Part shown: piece after piece, positions 32,086-42,957 of the stretch
How the letters are laid out: each line of letters begins with the position of its first letter
Numbering within the stretch: position 1 is the first letter of the stretch
Assembly (NCBI GenBank): GCA_963930655.1
Contig: OZ005621.1
Span: forward strand, 12,201,001-12,265,000
Length of the DNA: 64,000 nucleotides
DNA from: Myrica gale
Lineage: Eukaryota > Streptophyta > Magnoliopsida > Fagales > Myricaceae
Reading direction: 5' to 3'
Notes under the pieces: model-generated
What the model saw: the letters and a program-made list of their open reading frames with translations, nothing else
Database searches by the model: none
Told to the model about the DNA's origin: nothing
Made by a program: the position numbers and the translations under genes

Positions 32086-32803
32086 TGATGTGAACCCCGT
32101 TATCCCGTAACGAGACCCAACAACTATAGGGAACCCAAGATCGTTTCTAGCATGGATTCGAATGTAACCACGACCCGTTGCTTAGGAAAGCAAGAATCTC
32201 GGTATGGTGAAGACGCCACAAACGGGATGGAAATCCTTTTGATAAGTCGAGTTGAACGCCACGGGAAAAATACCCATAAGTTCGAGAAGTTCGTCAAAGA
32301 ACCAAAGAGAATTAAACCTCACAAAACCGTGTGTATTGAATGAATTTCGAACTACAACTTAGGCCTCTATATATAGGCCATCTAAGACATGAAAACCCTA
32401 AAAGAGAAACTCACAAAAAAAGGCAATAATGGGGCGGCAAACCCTAGTAAATAAGGTAACTTATTGACCCCTAAAATAGACTCTATCACTAAGGAAATAA
32501 AGCTTGGCGCCTAAACCAAAAAGGAAACAAAAATTAGGCCACCAATTCAGCTACACCATCCGACCACTATGGAAAGAAAATCCTATCATAGCCATTCACG
32601 TCCAAGCCACTTATGGAATAAAAGTGGCGTGTAAATCATGTAGATCATCCTTGCTTGGCTTCTACAACTTGTATCACATTGACACTCCTTTGTGGGCCAC
32701 GTGGGTCTTGAGTAGCTCCTTAAACTTCTTGGCTCGTGCCCTCGAAACCGGCCCAATGTGAACTGGAATTGGATCCTCCAACGTTGTACCGTGATTTCCA
32801 TCA
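32086..32803 (-). repeat. 5' LTR of element B
   Basis: 718 bp, plus strand TGATGTGAACC...GATTTCCATCA, followed by the CTTTC duplication. A CTATATATAG box lies at 32367-32376. It is about 53 bp shorter than the 3' LTR, owing to one internal deletion near 32710. Confidence 0.92.
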
Positions 32804-33124
32804 CTTTCCCTAATTTTTAGGAATATTTAATTTGAATTTGAATTCAAATCAAATGCTAGTTTATCCCTTTTCCTTAGCCGGATTTTTAGGAGCATTTAAT
32901 TTCTTTCAAATTTGAATTAGTTTCCTATTTTAATTAGAATCCTATTCTTGGAGGGATGTTCCAAGTATATTTAAAGGGCCTTTGGGCATGTAGAACACAA
33001 CTTTGAGATTAATATTATTTGAGAGGTCTCGTGATTCTCTTTGGTTCTTTGAAGAACTATTCGAACTTATCGGGATTTCCAGTGGCGTTCAACCCGACTT
33101 ATTAAACGGAGTTCCACCTCCGTT
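32804..33124 (+). repeat. Family E LTR, third piece
   Basis: Resumes the E LTR split by B (CTAATTTTTAGGAATATTTAATTTGAA...). It runs to CGGAGTTCCACCTCCGTT, where the last 130 bp or so of LTR plus primer site are missing. A small inverted repeat CCGTT-AAA-AACGG marks the junction with the leader. Confidence 0.8.
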
Positions 33125-33962
33125 AAAAACGGCTGAAGAGTGATCCACATCCTTCAGTGTAAACACTTAAGGGAGTGGATCGTGAGGTTCTAACATTGTT
33201 TCTGCAGCAATCATGTCTCACAACCATGGTAAGAATGTTTCTGAAGCTGTTACGATACCAGCTGACCTTAAATTGCTTATGGAGATCCTGATCATTGAGA
33301 TGTGGCGTTTAGGGTGGAAGTGGCTAAAGTTTGCCAACGTCTAGATCAAATGGGGCATTCGCTTAAAAAACGACAAGGTCTTAGACCGAGACGCCGGATT
33401 GTAGCGGATTTCCAAAAGGAGATGGATGAGTCACAAATGTCCAAATCCGAGATCAAGTCCGCGAACATCAGTCATGTTCCTCAAGACAATGGTGACCTCG
33501 TGGCCGACACTGAAAATTATTACAAGGAGATGGATAGGATAATTCACAAACGTCCAAATCCGAGATCAAGTCCGCGAACATCATTCACGTTCCTCAAGAT
33601 AATGTTGACCTCGTGAATAACAATGAAAATTCCGCCGCCGACGACCTGCCACCCTTGGAGGAAATTTCCGCGGATAACTATTTAGCCCCTGAGGCATTGT
33701 CATTGGTGGCAAGAAGACCATTGACACCGCCGCAAGAATGTAAGGATCAAGTGTAAAAGAAGAGTGATCATCAAAAGCAAGAAGGGGATGATTTGAGTGC
33801 GCAAGTATATAAGGATCAAGTGCAAAAGAAGAGTGATCATCAAAAGCAAGAAGGGGATGATTTGAGTGCGCAAGTATATAAGGATCAAGTGCACAAAAAG
33901 AGTGATCATCAAAAGCAAGAAGACAATGATTTGAGGACAAATCACTTTCAAGAGGAAGGGAA
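33125..33962 (+). pseudogene. Gag remnant of non-autonomous family E element
   Basis: Leader end, acceptor-like TTTCTGCAG, then a start at 33213 (MSHNHGKNVSEAV) that soon shifts frame. Pieces of the gag middle follow (DESQMSKSEIKSANISHV, duplicated in part at 33420-33600 and 33548-33610). Then come an acidic segment (LPPLEEISADNYLAPEALSLVARR), a tandemly repeated linker, and a direct jump to the pol terminus DLRTNHFQEEGND. Zinc knuckle, protease, RT, RNase H and integrase are absent. Confidence 0.75.
33727..33933 (+). repeat. Three 69-bp tandem repeats in the linker
   Basis: Exact 23-codon period starting at 33727, 33796 and 33865. The second unit reads SAQVYKDQVQKKSDHQKQEG plus three residues. 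It corresponds to the gag-pol linker (QQVYEDQV in A and C), so the linker grew by in-frame duplication. The first copy has a stop at the QV-K junction. Confidence 0.9.
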
Positions 33963-34515
33963 TGATACAAATATTACAAGGAGCCTAGTTCAAGCAAATT
34001 CATGGAGGCCTATGGAACCTGATCCACATCAGCAACAAAGAATCTCCATAAATCATGTTCTAGAAGACTGCATCAAATCCGGTCAAGGCTAGAAAGATCG
34101 GATTACGTAGCTTATTTTTGGTCGAATTTTTAGGAATATTTTATTTGAATTTGAATTCAAATCAAATGCTAGCTTATCCCTTTTCCTAATTTTTAGGAAT
34201 ATTTGATTTGAATTTGAATTCAAATCAAATGCTAGTGTATCCATTTCCTTAGGCAGATTTTTAGGAATGTTTGAATGTGCATTTGAATCATTTTTCAAAT
34301 GTTGGTTTATCCATTTTCCTTAGCCGGATTTTTAGGAGCATTTAATTTCTTTCAAATTTGAATTAGTTTCCTATTTTAATTAGAATCCTATTCTTGGAGG
34401 GATGTTCCAAGTATATTTATAGGGCCTTTGGCACGTTCCATTCGGATCTATCCTAGAACGATCTTGGGTTCCCTTTAGTTGTCGGGTCTCGTCATTCTCG
34501 GCGAGGTTCACATCA
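33963..34515 (+). repeat. Family E LTR
   Basis: TGATACAAATATTAC...GGTTCACATCA, 553 bp, with an internal deletion relative to the 963-bp E LTR. It is preceded by AAGAGGAAGGGAA (polypurine tract) and followed by an exact primer site, so it acts as 3' LTR of one unit and 5' LTR of the next. Confidence 0.85.
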
Positions 34516-35030
34516 TTTGGTATCAGAGCTAGTTTCTAGTTCAGCTTTGCCTATCCTTTTATTTTCGTTTCTTCTGTAGTAATTCATATATTCATCCTTC
34601 TACACCCCTTTCGTTAACTATCCTTTAAATTTCGTTTCTGTGTTTTTTTTTCTTCTCTCATTCGGTTCACACCATCTATCTTTTCTTAGCCGAATTTCAA
34701 AAAAAAAAATCCGAAAATCCCTTATATTGAGGTTCCTGTTAGTCTGAAATTCACCCCACCCCAAAAACCATTATTTTGAGTGAAACACGACTGAAGAGTG
34801 ATCCACATGCTTGAGTGTAAACACGTAAGGGAGTGAATCGTGAGGTTCTAACATTGTTTCTGCCGCAACCATGTCTCAAAACCATGGTGAGAACGTTTCT
34901 GAAGATGTTTCAACATCAACTGATCCGAAATATTTTATGGAGGCCATGAGAATTGAGATGAAGAAAATGATAGATTTGAAACTAGCCCAACTTCACCAAC
35001 GTATGGATTCACTTGAGCAACAGCCACAAG
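34516..35030 (+). pseudogene. Second family E internal region: primer site, leader, gag start
   Basis: TGGTATCAGAGC at 34518-34529, a leader, then gag from 34871 (MSQNHGENVSEDVSTSTDPKY) for about 53 codons to LEQQPQ. The sequence then switches to an antisense E LTR fragment. Confidence 0.8.
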
Positions 35031-35206
35031 ACCGGATCCTTCTAGAACGTGGATCATCTTTAATGGGCCTCCATGACTTTGCTTGAGCCCATATCTCTTG
35101 AATGAGTTCGTCGAGTCCATCCTTGATCTTCTTGTCTCGTTCTCTCGTAACCAGCTCTATTGGAACTTGGAGTAGCTCCTTTGAAGCCTTGCTTGGATTT
35201 TCATCA
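35031..35206 (-). repeat. Antisense fragment of a family E LTR start
   Basis: The minus strand from 35206 reads TGATGAAAATCCAAGCAAGG and continues through the pol-tail coding start to GGATCCGGTC. About 176 bp, broken at the gag fragment. Confidence 0.8.
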
Positions 35207-36922
35207 CAGGGACTCAAACTCTCTACCAAAAGTTTCATCAATTTCATCAACATATAGACCAATCTGTTGGTGATCATACAGAGCAATTTTATAAACTTAT
35301 AAGCCGTGTAAATTTGCAAGATATGTTAGTGGGCTAAAGTATAATCTCAAGGTTGAGCTTATTGATGCGAATCTGAGCAAGGCTTCAAAGAAGCTAGTTC
35401 AAGTTTCCGTAGGGCCGGTTACGAGAGAACAAGACAAGAAGTTCAAGGATAGACTTGACCAACTCATTCAAGTGATATGGGCTCAAGCAAAGTCATGGAG
35501 GCCCATTAAAGACGATCCACGTTCTAGGAGGATCCGGTCAAGAGTTATTTTTGGTCTATTCTAGAAGAATCGGATTGCATGGCTATTCTCAGGGCCAAAT
35601 CCTTTCCTTTCAGGGTCTTTTGATCATTGTGGGCGTCCAACATTTCTTACCTAGTTTTAGTGTCTCATTTTAGGCAAGTAGAAGGAGTGGACACGTCCAG
35701 CTCTAGTCAAATAAGGAATATTATTGCCTTATTTATTTTGTTTGTTTAGGCATCTGGCATCCTTTCTTTTGTTTAGTCATGTGTGATCAGCTTCGAAAGT
35801 TTCTTTTCCTAATTTTTAGGAATATTTGATTTGAATTTGAATTCAAATCAAATGCTAGCTTATCCCTTTTCCTATTTTTTAGGAATATTTGATTTGAATT
35901 TGAATTCAAATGAAATGCTAGTTTATCCCTTTTCCTTAGCCGGTTTTTTAGGAGCATTTAATTTCTTTCACATTTTAATTAGTTTCATATTTTAATTAGA
36001 ATCCTATTCTTGGACGGATGTTCCAAGTATATTTAAAGGGTGTTTGGGCATGTAGAAAGAACACAACTTTGAGATTAATATTATTTGAGAGGTCTCGTGA
36101 TTCTCTTTGGTTCTTTGAAGAACTATTCGAACTTATCAGGATTTCCCTTGGCGTTCAACCCGACTTATCAAACGGAGTTCCACCACCATTTGTGGCGTCT
36201 TCCTTATACCGAGGTTCTTGTTTCTAATAAACATTGGGTCGAGGTTTCCATTCCGATCTGTCCTAGAATGATCTTGGGTTCCCTTTAGTTGTCGGGTCTC
36301 TTCATTCTTGGCGGGGTTCACATCACTTATGGTGCATTCGTTTCATTCTTTGGAGTAATCATATCATAAGGCACTAAAGGAGGAGGAGAAAATGAAATGG
36401 AGTTCATATCTAAAAGCTGAAAGTTCGAAACTAGTGAAAGAGAAAGAAAGAAAGTTTGCTCCTACCTCCCAAAAGCCAGCTCAACAACATGGTGGGTTGA
36501 GCAAGGAGCATGGAAAATCTGATTCATTTTCCATTAGATGTTTTAGATGTAATGAAGTTGGACATAAATCCTATGAATGTCCAAAGAAGAATGCTGAATT
36601 GCATTTGTTGGAAGAAGAAGGAGATGTGGATCCAGAACCAATCTATGATGAAGAAGCTGAAGACGATAATGCAAAATATTGTGAAGGTGACTGTGATGCA
36701 GAAATCCTTGTAATCCAACTAGTTATGACTGTTCAAAAAGATGATAGATGGTTGAGGCACAATATTTTTAGAACCTATTGTCTTTCCCATAGAAAGAACT
36801 ACATCTTGATGATTGACTCCGTAAGTTGTGAATATATGGTGTCAAAGATGATTGTAGAAAATGTCTCAGTTAATTTCCATGCCACACCACAGTACAATGG
36901 TATTGCAGAAATATTATACTGA
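35207..36922 (+). pseudogene. Gag-protease fragment of a different gypsy element, split by a solo LTR
   Basis: Before the solo LTR the frame gives gag-like SVGDHTEQFYKLISRVNLQD and GLKYNLKVEL. After it come MVHSFHSLE and SYHKALKEEEK, then a frame at 36392-36922 with the zinc knuckle CFRCNEVGHKSYEC and a protease-like region (DDRWLRHNIFRTYC, LMIDSVSCEYMVSKMIVE) whose active-site triplet is changed (D-S-V). The two halves join exactly through CTTAT. Sequence and spacing differ from the A-E elements, so this is another gypsy lineage. Confidence 0.75.
35363..36325 (+). mobile_element. Solo LTR, family E, TSD CTTAT
   Basis: 963 bp from TGATGCGAATCTGAGC to GGGTTCACATCA, with CTTAT at 35358-35362 and 36326-36330. 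It is the longest, most complete E LTR here and defines the family. It contains two copies of the AATTTTTAGGAATATTTGATTTGAA-type repeat with the self-complementary TTTGAATTCAAA. Confidence 0.93.
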
Positions 36923-37194
36923 ACTTTATAAGATATTTTTTAGTGGGAGATAAACATATGTTTGAATTACTTGTTCATTGGATATTACTTGATAAGCTAA
37001 AATCAACTAGTAGTGATTATCAGTAGGAATATTATTTTTAAAAAGGAGTACGGCCTAAGAGAAAGCAAAAGCACGACTGTTCTTGACGAAACAATCAACT
37101 AAGTTAATAGAAGGTCAGATTAAATCAATTGAATCCGGATGTTACTAAATTTATTGATGAGTCTCAATAATTCAAAACTCAGGATCTTTATATG
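36923..37194. other. Unassigned A/T-rich sequence
   Basis: No recognisable frame or repeat. It may be decayed retrotransposon sequence, since copia pol follows on the far side of the next solo LTR. Confidence 0.4.
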
Positions 37195-37964
37195 TGATGT
37201 GAACCCCGTTATCCCGTAACGAGACCCAACAACTATAGGGTACCCAAGATCGTTTCTAGAATGGATCCGAAGGGAACCTCGACCCGTTGCTTAGGAAAGC
37301 AAGAACCTCGGTATGGTGATGACGCCACAAACGGGGATGGAAATCCGTTTGATAAGTCGAGTTGAACACCACGGAAAATCCCGATAAGTTCGAGAAGTTC
37401 TTCAAAGAACCAAAGAGAATAAACCTCACAATTTCATTAATCAATGTGTGTCGAATTACAATGCAAGAGGCTCGTATTTATAAGCTAAAAGCTAACATGG
37501 AAACAAAGTCTATCCTAGTAAAGCTGAGCAAGGAAATAAATCCTTGCTTACCTAAAACAAAAAGAGCAATTATGGAAATAATCCCTTGTTTGCCTAAATA
37601 AAATTTGGACGCATAAAATAGAGTTCAACTTTAGGAAATAGCTGCTGAACACCCAAAATAAAAGGAGGGAATATAAAAGGAATGATTTGGATGCCTATCA
37701 TAGATACCCTTCTAGAACATGCCCAAAAATGTTTCTTTCCATCTTGATGCTCAGCCTTGGGCGGATTCTAGAATGTGAATCAAATTGACAATCCTTTGTG
37801 GGCCACGTGGATCTTGTTCAATGGGCCTCCATGAGTTTGCTTGAGCACATGCCGCTTGAATCAGCCCATTGAGTAGCTCCTTAAACTTCTTGGCTCGTGC
37901 CCTCGTAACCGGCCCAATGGGAACTCGAGTTGAATCCTCCGACGATGTGCCTTGATTTCCATCA
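37195..37964 (-). mobile_element. Antisense solo LTR, family B
   Basis: 770 bp, plus strand TGATGTGAACC...GATTTCCATCA, closely similar to the LTRs of element B. The flanks are ATATG (37190-37194) and GTATG (37965-37969), a 5-bp duplication with one mismatch. No primer site or coding sequence adjoins it. Confidence 0.85.
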
Positions 37965-38340
37965 GTATGAGAATCAATTTTAATGAAAGGATCAACTAGT
38001 TTGATTTGTCATGAAACATGGATGTGCATTGTGTTGACAAGAAGTTAGTGGGTGTTTAGTGATATTTTTAGTTCAATATGTTAGTGATATGCTACTCATT
38101 GGGAATGACATCTTGGAGATGTCACAAATGAAAAGATGGTTGATGAACCATTTTTCAAGTCAAAGACCTTTGAAAGTGTTCCAAGTTCTTGGAATCAAAT
38201 TGTTTGGAAACCAAGAAAACAGGTTCTTGGGACTATATTGACAAGTATTGTCAATGGATGGTTTGAAGCATGCCGAAGAAAGGTTTTACCTTGATTAGGT
38301 CATATATAAGTCATGTTGTCAATATTATGAGTGATAGTTG
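37965..38340 (+). pseudogene. Ty1/copia reverse transcriptase fragment
   Basis: The frame at 38059-38241 gives FLVQYVSDMLLIGNDI followed by LGIKLFGNQENRFLGLY, matching the copia RT region around the YVDD active site and the IKL...LGL segment. The catalytic Asp pair is changed to YVSD and stops follow. It continues after the insert at 38341-39616. Confidence 0.75.
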
Positions 38341-39616
38341 ATGCGGGACAACGATCAAGCATATTGAGAGTGCAAGTACAACCCAAGAGGGGGGGGGGGT
38401 GAATTGAGTTTTATAAAAACTATTCTCTTTTTAAACTTAAACCCAAAAAAGCACAGACCCCTTTTTATAAATGAACAAGAGAGTAGATCATATATTCAAT
38501 GAGTCTAAAGACGAATAAAAATAATAGATAATCAAGCAAAATAAATAGATAACGACAATAAATAGAGGTAAGGATAGAGAGATGACACCGTGGTTTTTAG
38601 GTGGTTCGGCTAACACTTGTTTACGTTCACCGCCAAGGCTATTTTCTTCCTTGGGCTTTCTTCACTATCTTCCGGATAGTAAATACACCATAGCTTCCCG
38701 GGTGCTAAGGAACTTTTTACAAAGTGTTTTCGAGCTTACGCTTTAAATCACTCTCACAAATCTTCTACCAAATAAGTAGGACAAGTGTTTTCCCCAACAG
38801 TCACGTGTTTCTCAAGAATGGGTACGAAAGGAATCTTAATAAAGACTCTTTAAGCCAAATAAACAAGTATGAAGCATTGAGGTGTGCAAAGAGACAAGAT
38901 TCTCAAAGAAAGCAACAATATTTGCAGGTGTACAAGCTTCCTTGGTTGGTGGCGCTTCTTTGTTCTTCATAGCTTTTTCTCTCTCTATAAATTAGGGCAA
39001 GAGTTAATGTCGCACACCTTGTGTTTTCTCTTTCCATCTTCTATTTAAAGCTCCTAGGGCACCAAGGGTCTTCTTGTAAATTTCGAATGCCGTTGGAGGT
39101 CATTTGAGACCATTTTGAGACTTTTTGAATGAGATGACGTAGCTCTAGGATATCTGCAAAATCGCGCAATGTGTCGACACAAAGGTGGTTTGTGCTGACA
39201 CATTAAAAATTGGCTTGGAAACATGCTGTCGACACTTATGCTCAACGTGTCGACACTTACGCTCAATGTGTCGACACTTTAGAATGGCCTGGAAACCTGC
39301 TCTCGGGCGTTAGTTCAATGTGTCGACGCCTATGCTCAATGCGTCGACACATCCAACACTTAGTCTGAAAAATATTTTCTTTGACAGCAACTACTCCAAA
39401 TCAACATATCTCAAAAACACCTACAATATAAAAATTGACCAATTAACTTGTGTGATGGTGTTCAAGTATGGTTAGAGATATTTTAGAAAAGAGAAACCTT
39501 GATGCTTTAAAATATATCATTTTCGTAAAAAAGATTTTCAATGTAAAATCTAAAAGTCTTAACGAGTTTGAAAACTTTGTTATCATCAAAATCAAAATGG
39601 ATTGTTTGTAAAATCA
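38341..39616. repeat. Dispersed repeat starting ACCCAAGAGGGGGG, inserted in copia
   Basis: Begins near ACCCAAGAGG plus a run of 11 G at 38389-38399 and GTGAATTGAGTTTT. It includes GGTGGTTCGGCTAACAC and CACCGCCAAGGCTATT, the GTCGAC cluster at 39171-39350, and ends before copia RNase H sequence resumes. A shorter relative lies at 40921. No protein was recognised, and the exact ends were not determined. Confidence 0.5.
39171..39350. repeat. Cluster of GTGTCGACAC palindromes
   Basis: GTCGAC-centred palindromes occur at 39171, 39226, 39247, 39268, 39320 and 39341, several joined by (A/G)CTCAA(T/C) in a unit of about 21 bp. One degenerate copy (GTGCTGACAC) lies near 39192. Confidence 0.75.
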
Positions 39617-39974
39617 ACATTAGGCTAACACATATTTTCAAGTACTTGAGAAGTATTAAATGCTATTTGATAGTGTTTGGAGTTGAGAATTTGCGGATCT
39701 TCCAGGGATATACAAATTCAAGTATAATTGATAGTTGATCAATTTTGGATTTGTGTATGAATATGTTGGCTTTTGTGCACAATCGAGATTTTGATGATTT
39801 AAATAAATAGATTCAGTTTATAAAATGGACATCTTCAAACACAAAGACGATTTGATTAAAAGGCCAAAGTCTTAAAGAAAGAAGATCAAGAAGATGCAAG
39901 AAGCTCAAAAGAAAAGATTCAAGACCTTAGGGAATAACCTTGAAACTCTTTGTTTCACTTTTGATAAGGATTTG
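39617..39974 (+). pseudogene. Ty1/copia RNase H fragment and decayed tail
   Basis: The frame gives IFKYLRSIKCYLIVFGVENL followed by GYTNSS and a degenerate GFVYEYVGF, corresponding to the copia KYLRxTKD...GYTDxS...GFVF segment of RNase H. It belongs to the same element as 37965-38340. 39770-39974 is A/T-rich without recognisable motifs. Confidence 0.6.
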
Positions 39975-41752
39975 AATAATCCAAATGAATTTGTTCAGAA
40001 CTTAGATACCATAATGATGAATAAAATGAAGCAAATATAATAATGGAAGGATTAGAGACAAAAATATTAATGCAAAGTAGGCAACCTAAATTTGCTTGAA
40101 AATTAGATTCCTCAGTGATTAAAGAAATGATGCAAATAGATTAATGGAAGAGTTAATAAACCAAAATATAAATAAAATAGTTTGAAAATTAGATACATCA
40201 ATGCTGAAGAAAATGTATCAAATAGATTAATTGTAGAGTTATCGAACAAAATTTAAATTCAAAATAGTCCAATTTCATTAGTTTTGAAATCAGATTCCTG
40301 AATGATTAAGAAAATGACATAAAGAGATAAGTTAAAAATAATCCAAATTAATTCGTTTGAAAATTTGATACCTTAATGACGAAGAAAATGAAGTAAATGG
40401 ATCGATGAAAGAGTTTTAGAACAGCAGATAAATTAAAAATTATACAAATAGATTGTTTCAAAGTCAAATACCTTAATAATAAACAAAATGAGGAAAATAT
40501 ACTAATGGAAGTGTTAGAGACCAAAATATTAATGCAAAGTAGGCCAACTTAACTAGCTTGAAAAATAGATTTCTAAATGATTAAGAAAATGTAGCAAATA
40601 GACTAATCGAAGAGTTATAGACCAAAATATAAATGTAAAATTGTCTAAATTAATTAAATTTAAAACGAGATACCTTAACAATTAAGAAAATGATGTAAAT
40701 AGATCAATCGATAAGATATAGACAAGTAAATATATTGAAAATCGTTCAAATTAAATTACTTTGAAAATTTGAAACCTTAATGACGAACAAAATGAAGCAA
40801 ATATATCTATGGAAAAGTTTTAGAACAACAGAAAAATAAAAAATAATCCAAATGAATTTGTTTTTAACTTAGATACCTTAATGATGAAGAAAAGTAACAA
40901 ATATGAAAGTCTATGAAGCAACCCAAGAGGGGGGTGAATTGAGTTTTAAAATAAATTAACAATTTCTCGTTAGATTTAAAAACACCAATCACAATCAATC
41001 ACTATAAACCACTGTAGTGACGAGTACACCAAAACACTTGCCTACATCCACCCCCAAGGCTATTAAAAACACCAATCACAATCAATCACTTTACAAATGT
41101 GTGGCGCAAACTATATGAAGTGGATAAGATGTACAATAGAAGACTTAAAAAAGAGCAAGGAGAATAATAGGTCTTCTTGGTAAAATAGTTCAAATTAATT
41201 AGTTTTAAAACAAGATACCTTAACAATTAAGGTAATGACGTAAATAGATCGATGTATAAGATATAGACAAACCATAATGAAGAACATAATAAAGCAAATA
41301 TATCTATGGAAGAGTTTTAGAGAAATAGAAAAATAAAAAATAGTGGAAATGAATTTGTTTTTAACTTAGATACCTTAACGATTAAGAAAATGTAGCAAAT
41401 AGATTAATTGTATTGTTAAAGAACAAAATATACGTGCAAAAAATTTCAATTTAATTAGTTTTCAAATTAGATACCTCAATGATTAAGAAAATGACGAGAA
41501 GAGATCAGAGGATAAGATATAGACCAACAAATATGTTAAAAATCGTCCAAATTAATTAGTTTTAAAATTTAAAACCTTAATGACCAAGAAAGGAAGCAAA
41601 TATATATATTGAAGAGTTTTAGAGCAATATATAAATAAAAAATGGTCCAAATGAATTTTTTTAGAACTTATATATATACCTTAAGGACGAATAAAATGAA
41701 GAAAATATTCTAATGGAAGAAGGGTTAGAGACAAAAATATTAACGGAAAGTA
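39975..41752. repeat. Diverged satellite, outer flank
   Basis: Successive variants of one monomer of about 100 bp, each with a GATACCTTAATGA-like start, (G/A)AAGAAAATGA(A/C)G(C/T)AAAT, GGAAGAGTT and TCCAAATTAATTAGTTT. Copies differ substantially. A partial ACCCAAGAGGGGGG repeat with CAAGGCTATT interrupts the array at 40921-41095. AAGTA at 41748-41752 is duplicated after the next element. Confidence 0.8.
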
Positions 41753-42602
41753 TGATGAGAATCTGAGCAAGGCTTCAAAGGTGCTAGTCGAAGTTCAAGT
41801 AGAGCCGGCTACGAGAGAACGAGCCAAGAAGTTCAAGGATGTACTCGACGACATCATTGAACAAATATGGGTTCAAGCAAATTCATGGAGGCATATTGAA
41901 CCCGATCCACGTGAACAACAAAGAATCACCATGAATCAAGTTCAAGAAGGCTGCATCAAATCCGGTCAAGGCTAGAAAGATCGGATTAAGTAGCTTATTT
42001 TTAGCCGAATTTTTAGGAATAATTTATTTGAATTTGATTTCAAATCAAATGCTAGTTTATCCCTTTTCCTTAGCCGAAATTTTAGGAATATTTGATTTGA
42101 ATTTGAATTCAAATCAAATGCTAGTTCATCCATTTTTCTTAGCTGGATTTTTAGGAATGTTTGAATTTGCATTTGAATCACTTTTCAAATGTTGGTTTAT
42201 CCCTTTTCCTTAGCCGGATTTTTAGGAGCATTTAATTTCTTTCAAATTTGAACTAGTTTCCTATTCTTGGAGGGATGTTCCAAGTTTCCTATTTTAATTA
42301 GATTCCTATTCTTGGAGGGATGTTCCAAGTATATTTATAGGGCCTTTGGCATGTAGAAAAAACACAACTTGGAGATTAATATTATTTTAGAGGTCGTGTG
42401 ATTCTCTTTGGTTCTTTGAAGAACTATTCAAATTTATCTGGATTTCCTGTGGCGTTCAACCCGACTTATCAAACGGAGTTTCCACCACCGTTTGTGGCGT
42501 CTTCCTTATACCGAGGTACTTGTTTCTAATAAATAATACCTAGAACGATCTTGGGTTCCCTTTAGTTGTCGGGTCTCGTTACTGTTAATGAGGTTCACAT
42601 TA
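41753..42602 (+). repeat. 5' LTR of the satellite-embedded E element
   Basis: 850 bp, TGATGAGAATCTGAGC...TTCACATTA. It contains the pol-tail frame (EPATRERAKKFKDVLDDIIE, 41781-41975) and a partly duplicated CTATTCTTGGAGGGATGTTCC segment (42262-42330). Confidence 0.85.
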
Positions 42603-42957
42603 TTTGGTATCAGAGCTAGTTTCTCGTTCAGGTTTGCCTATCTTTTTATGTTTTTTTGGTCTCTAGTAATTCACATATCCATCTTTCTACACCCCTTTCA
42701 TTAACTATCCTTGAAATTTCGATTCTGTGTTTTTTTTTCTTCTCTAATTCGGTTCACACCATTTATCTTTTCTTAGCCGAATATCAAAAAAAAATCTGAA
42801 AATCCCATATATTGAGGTTCCTGTTAGTCTGAAATTCACCCCACCCCAAAAGCCATATTATTTTTATTGAAACACGACTGAAGAGTGATCCACATCCTTG
42901 AGTGTAAACACATAAGGGAGTGAATCGTGAGGTTCTAACTTTGTTTCTGCAGCAACC

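Larger units (their letters stand above)
8107..32803 (-). mobile_element. Antisense Ty3/gypsy (CRM-like) element B, host of nested insertions, TSD CTTTC
   Basis: Reading right to left: 5' LTR 32803-32086, primer site, leader, gag-protease (31608 down), RT/RNase H/integrase (to 27623), interrupted by element C (27617-20787), more integrase (20786-20394), interrupted by element D (20393-9048), the pol end (9047-8878), polypurine tract and 3' LTR (8877-8107). The same LTR family lies at both ends, both start TGATGGAAATCACGG, and CTTTC flanks the whole block. Removing C and D restores the expected order of pol motifs. B's own length without insertions is about 6.5 kb. Its frame carries several stops and frameshifts, so it is inactive. 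Confidence 0.93.
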
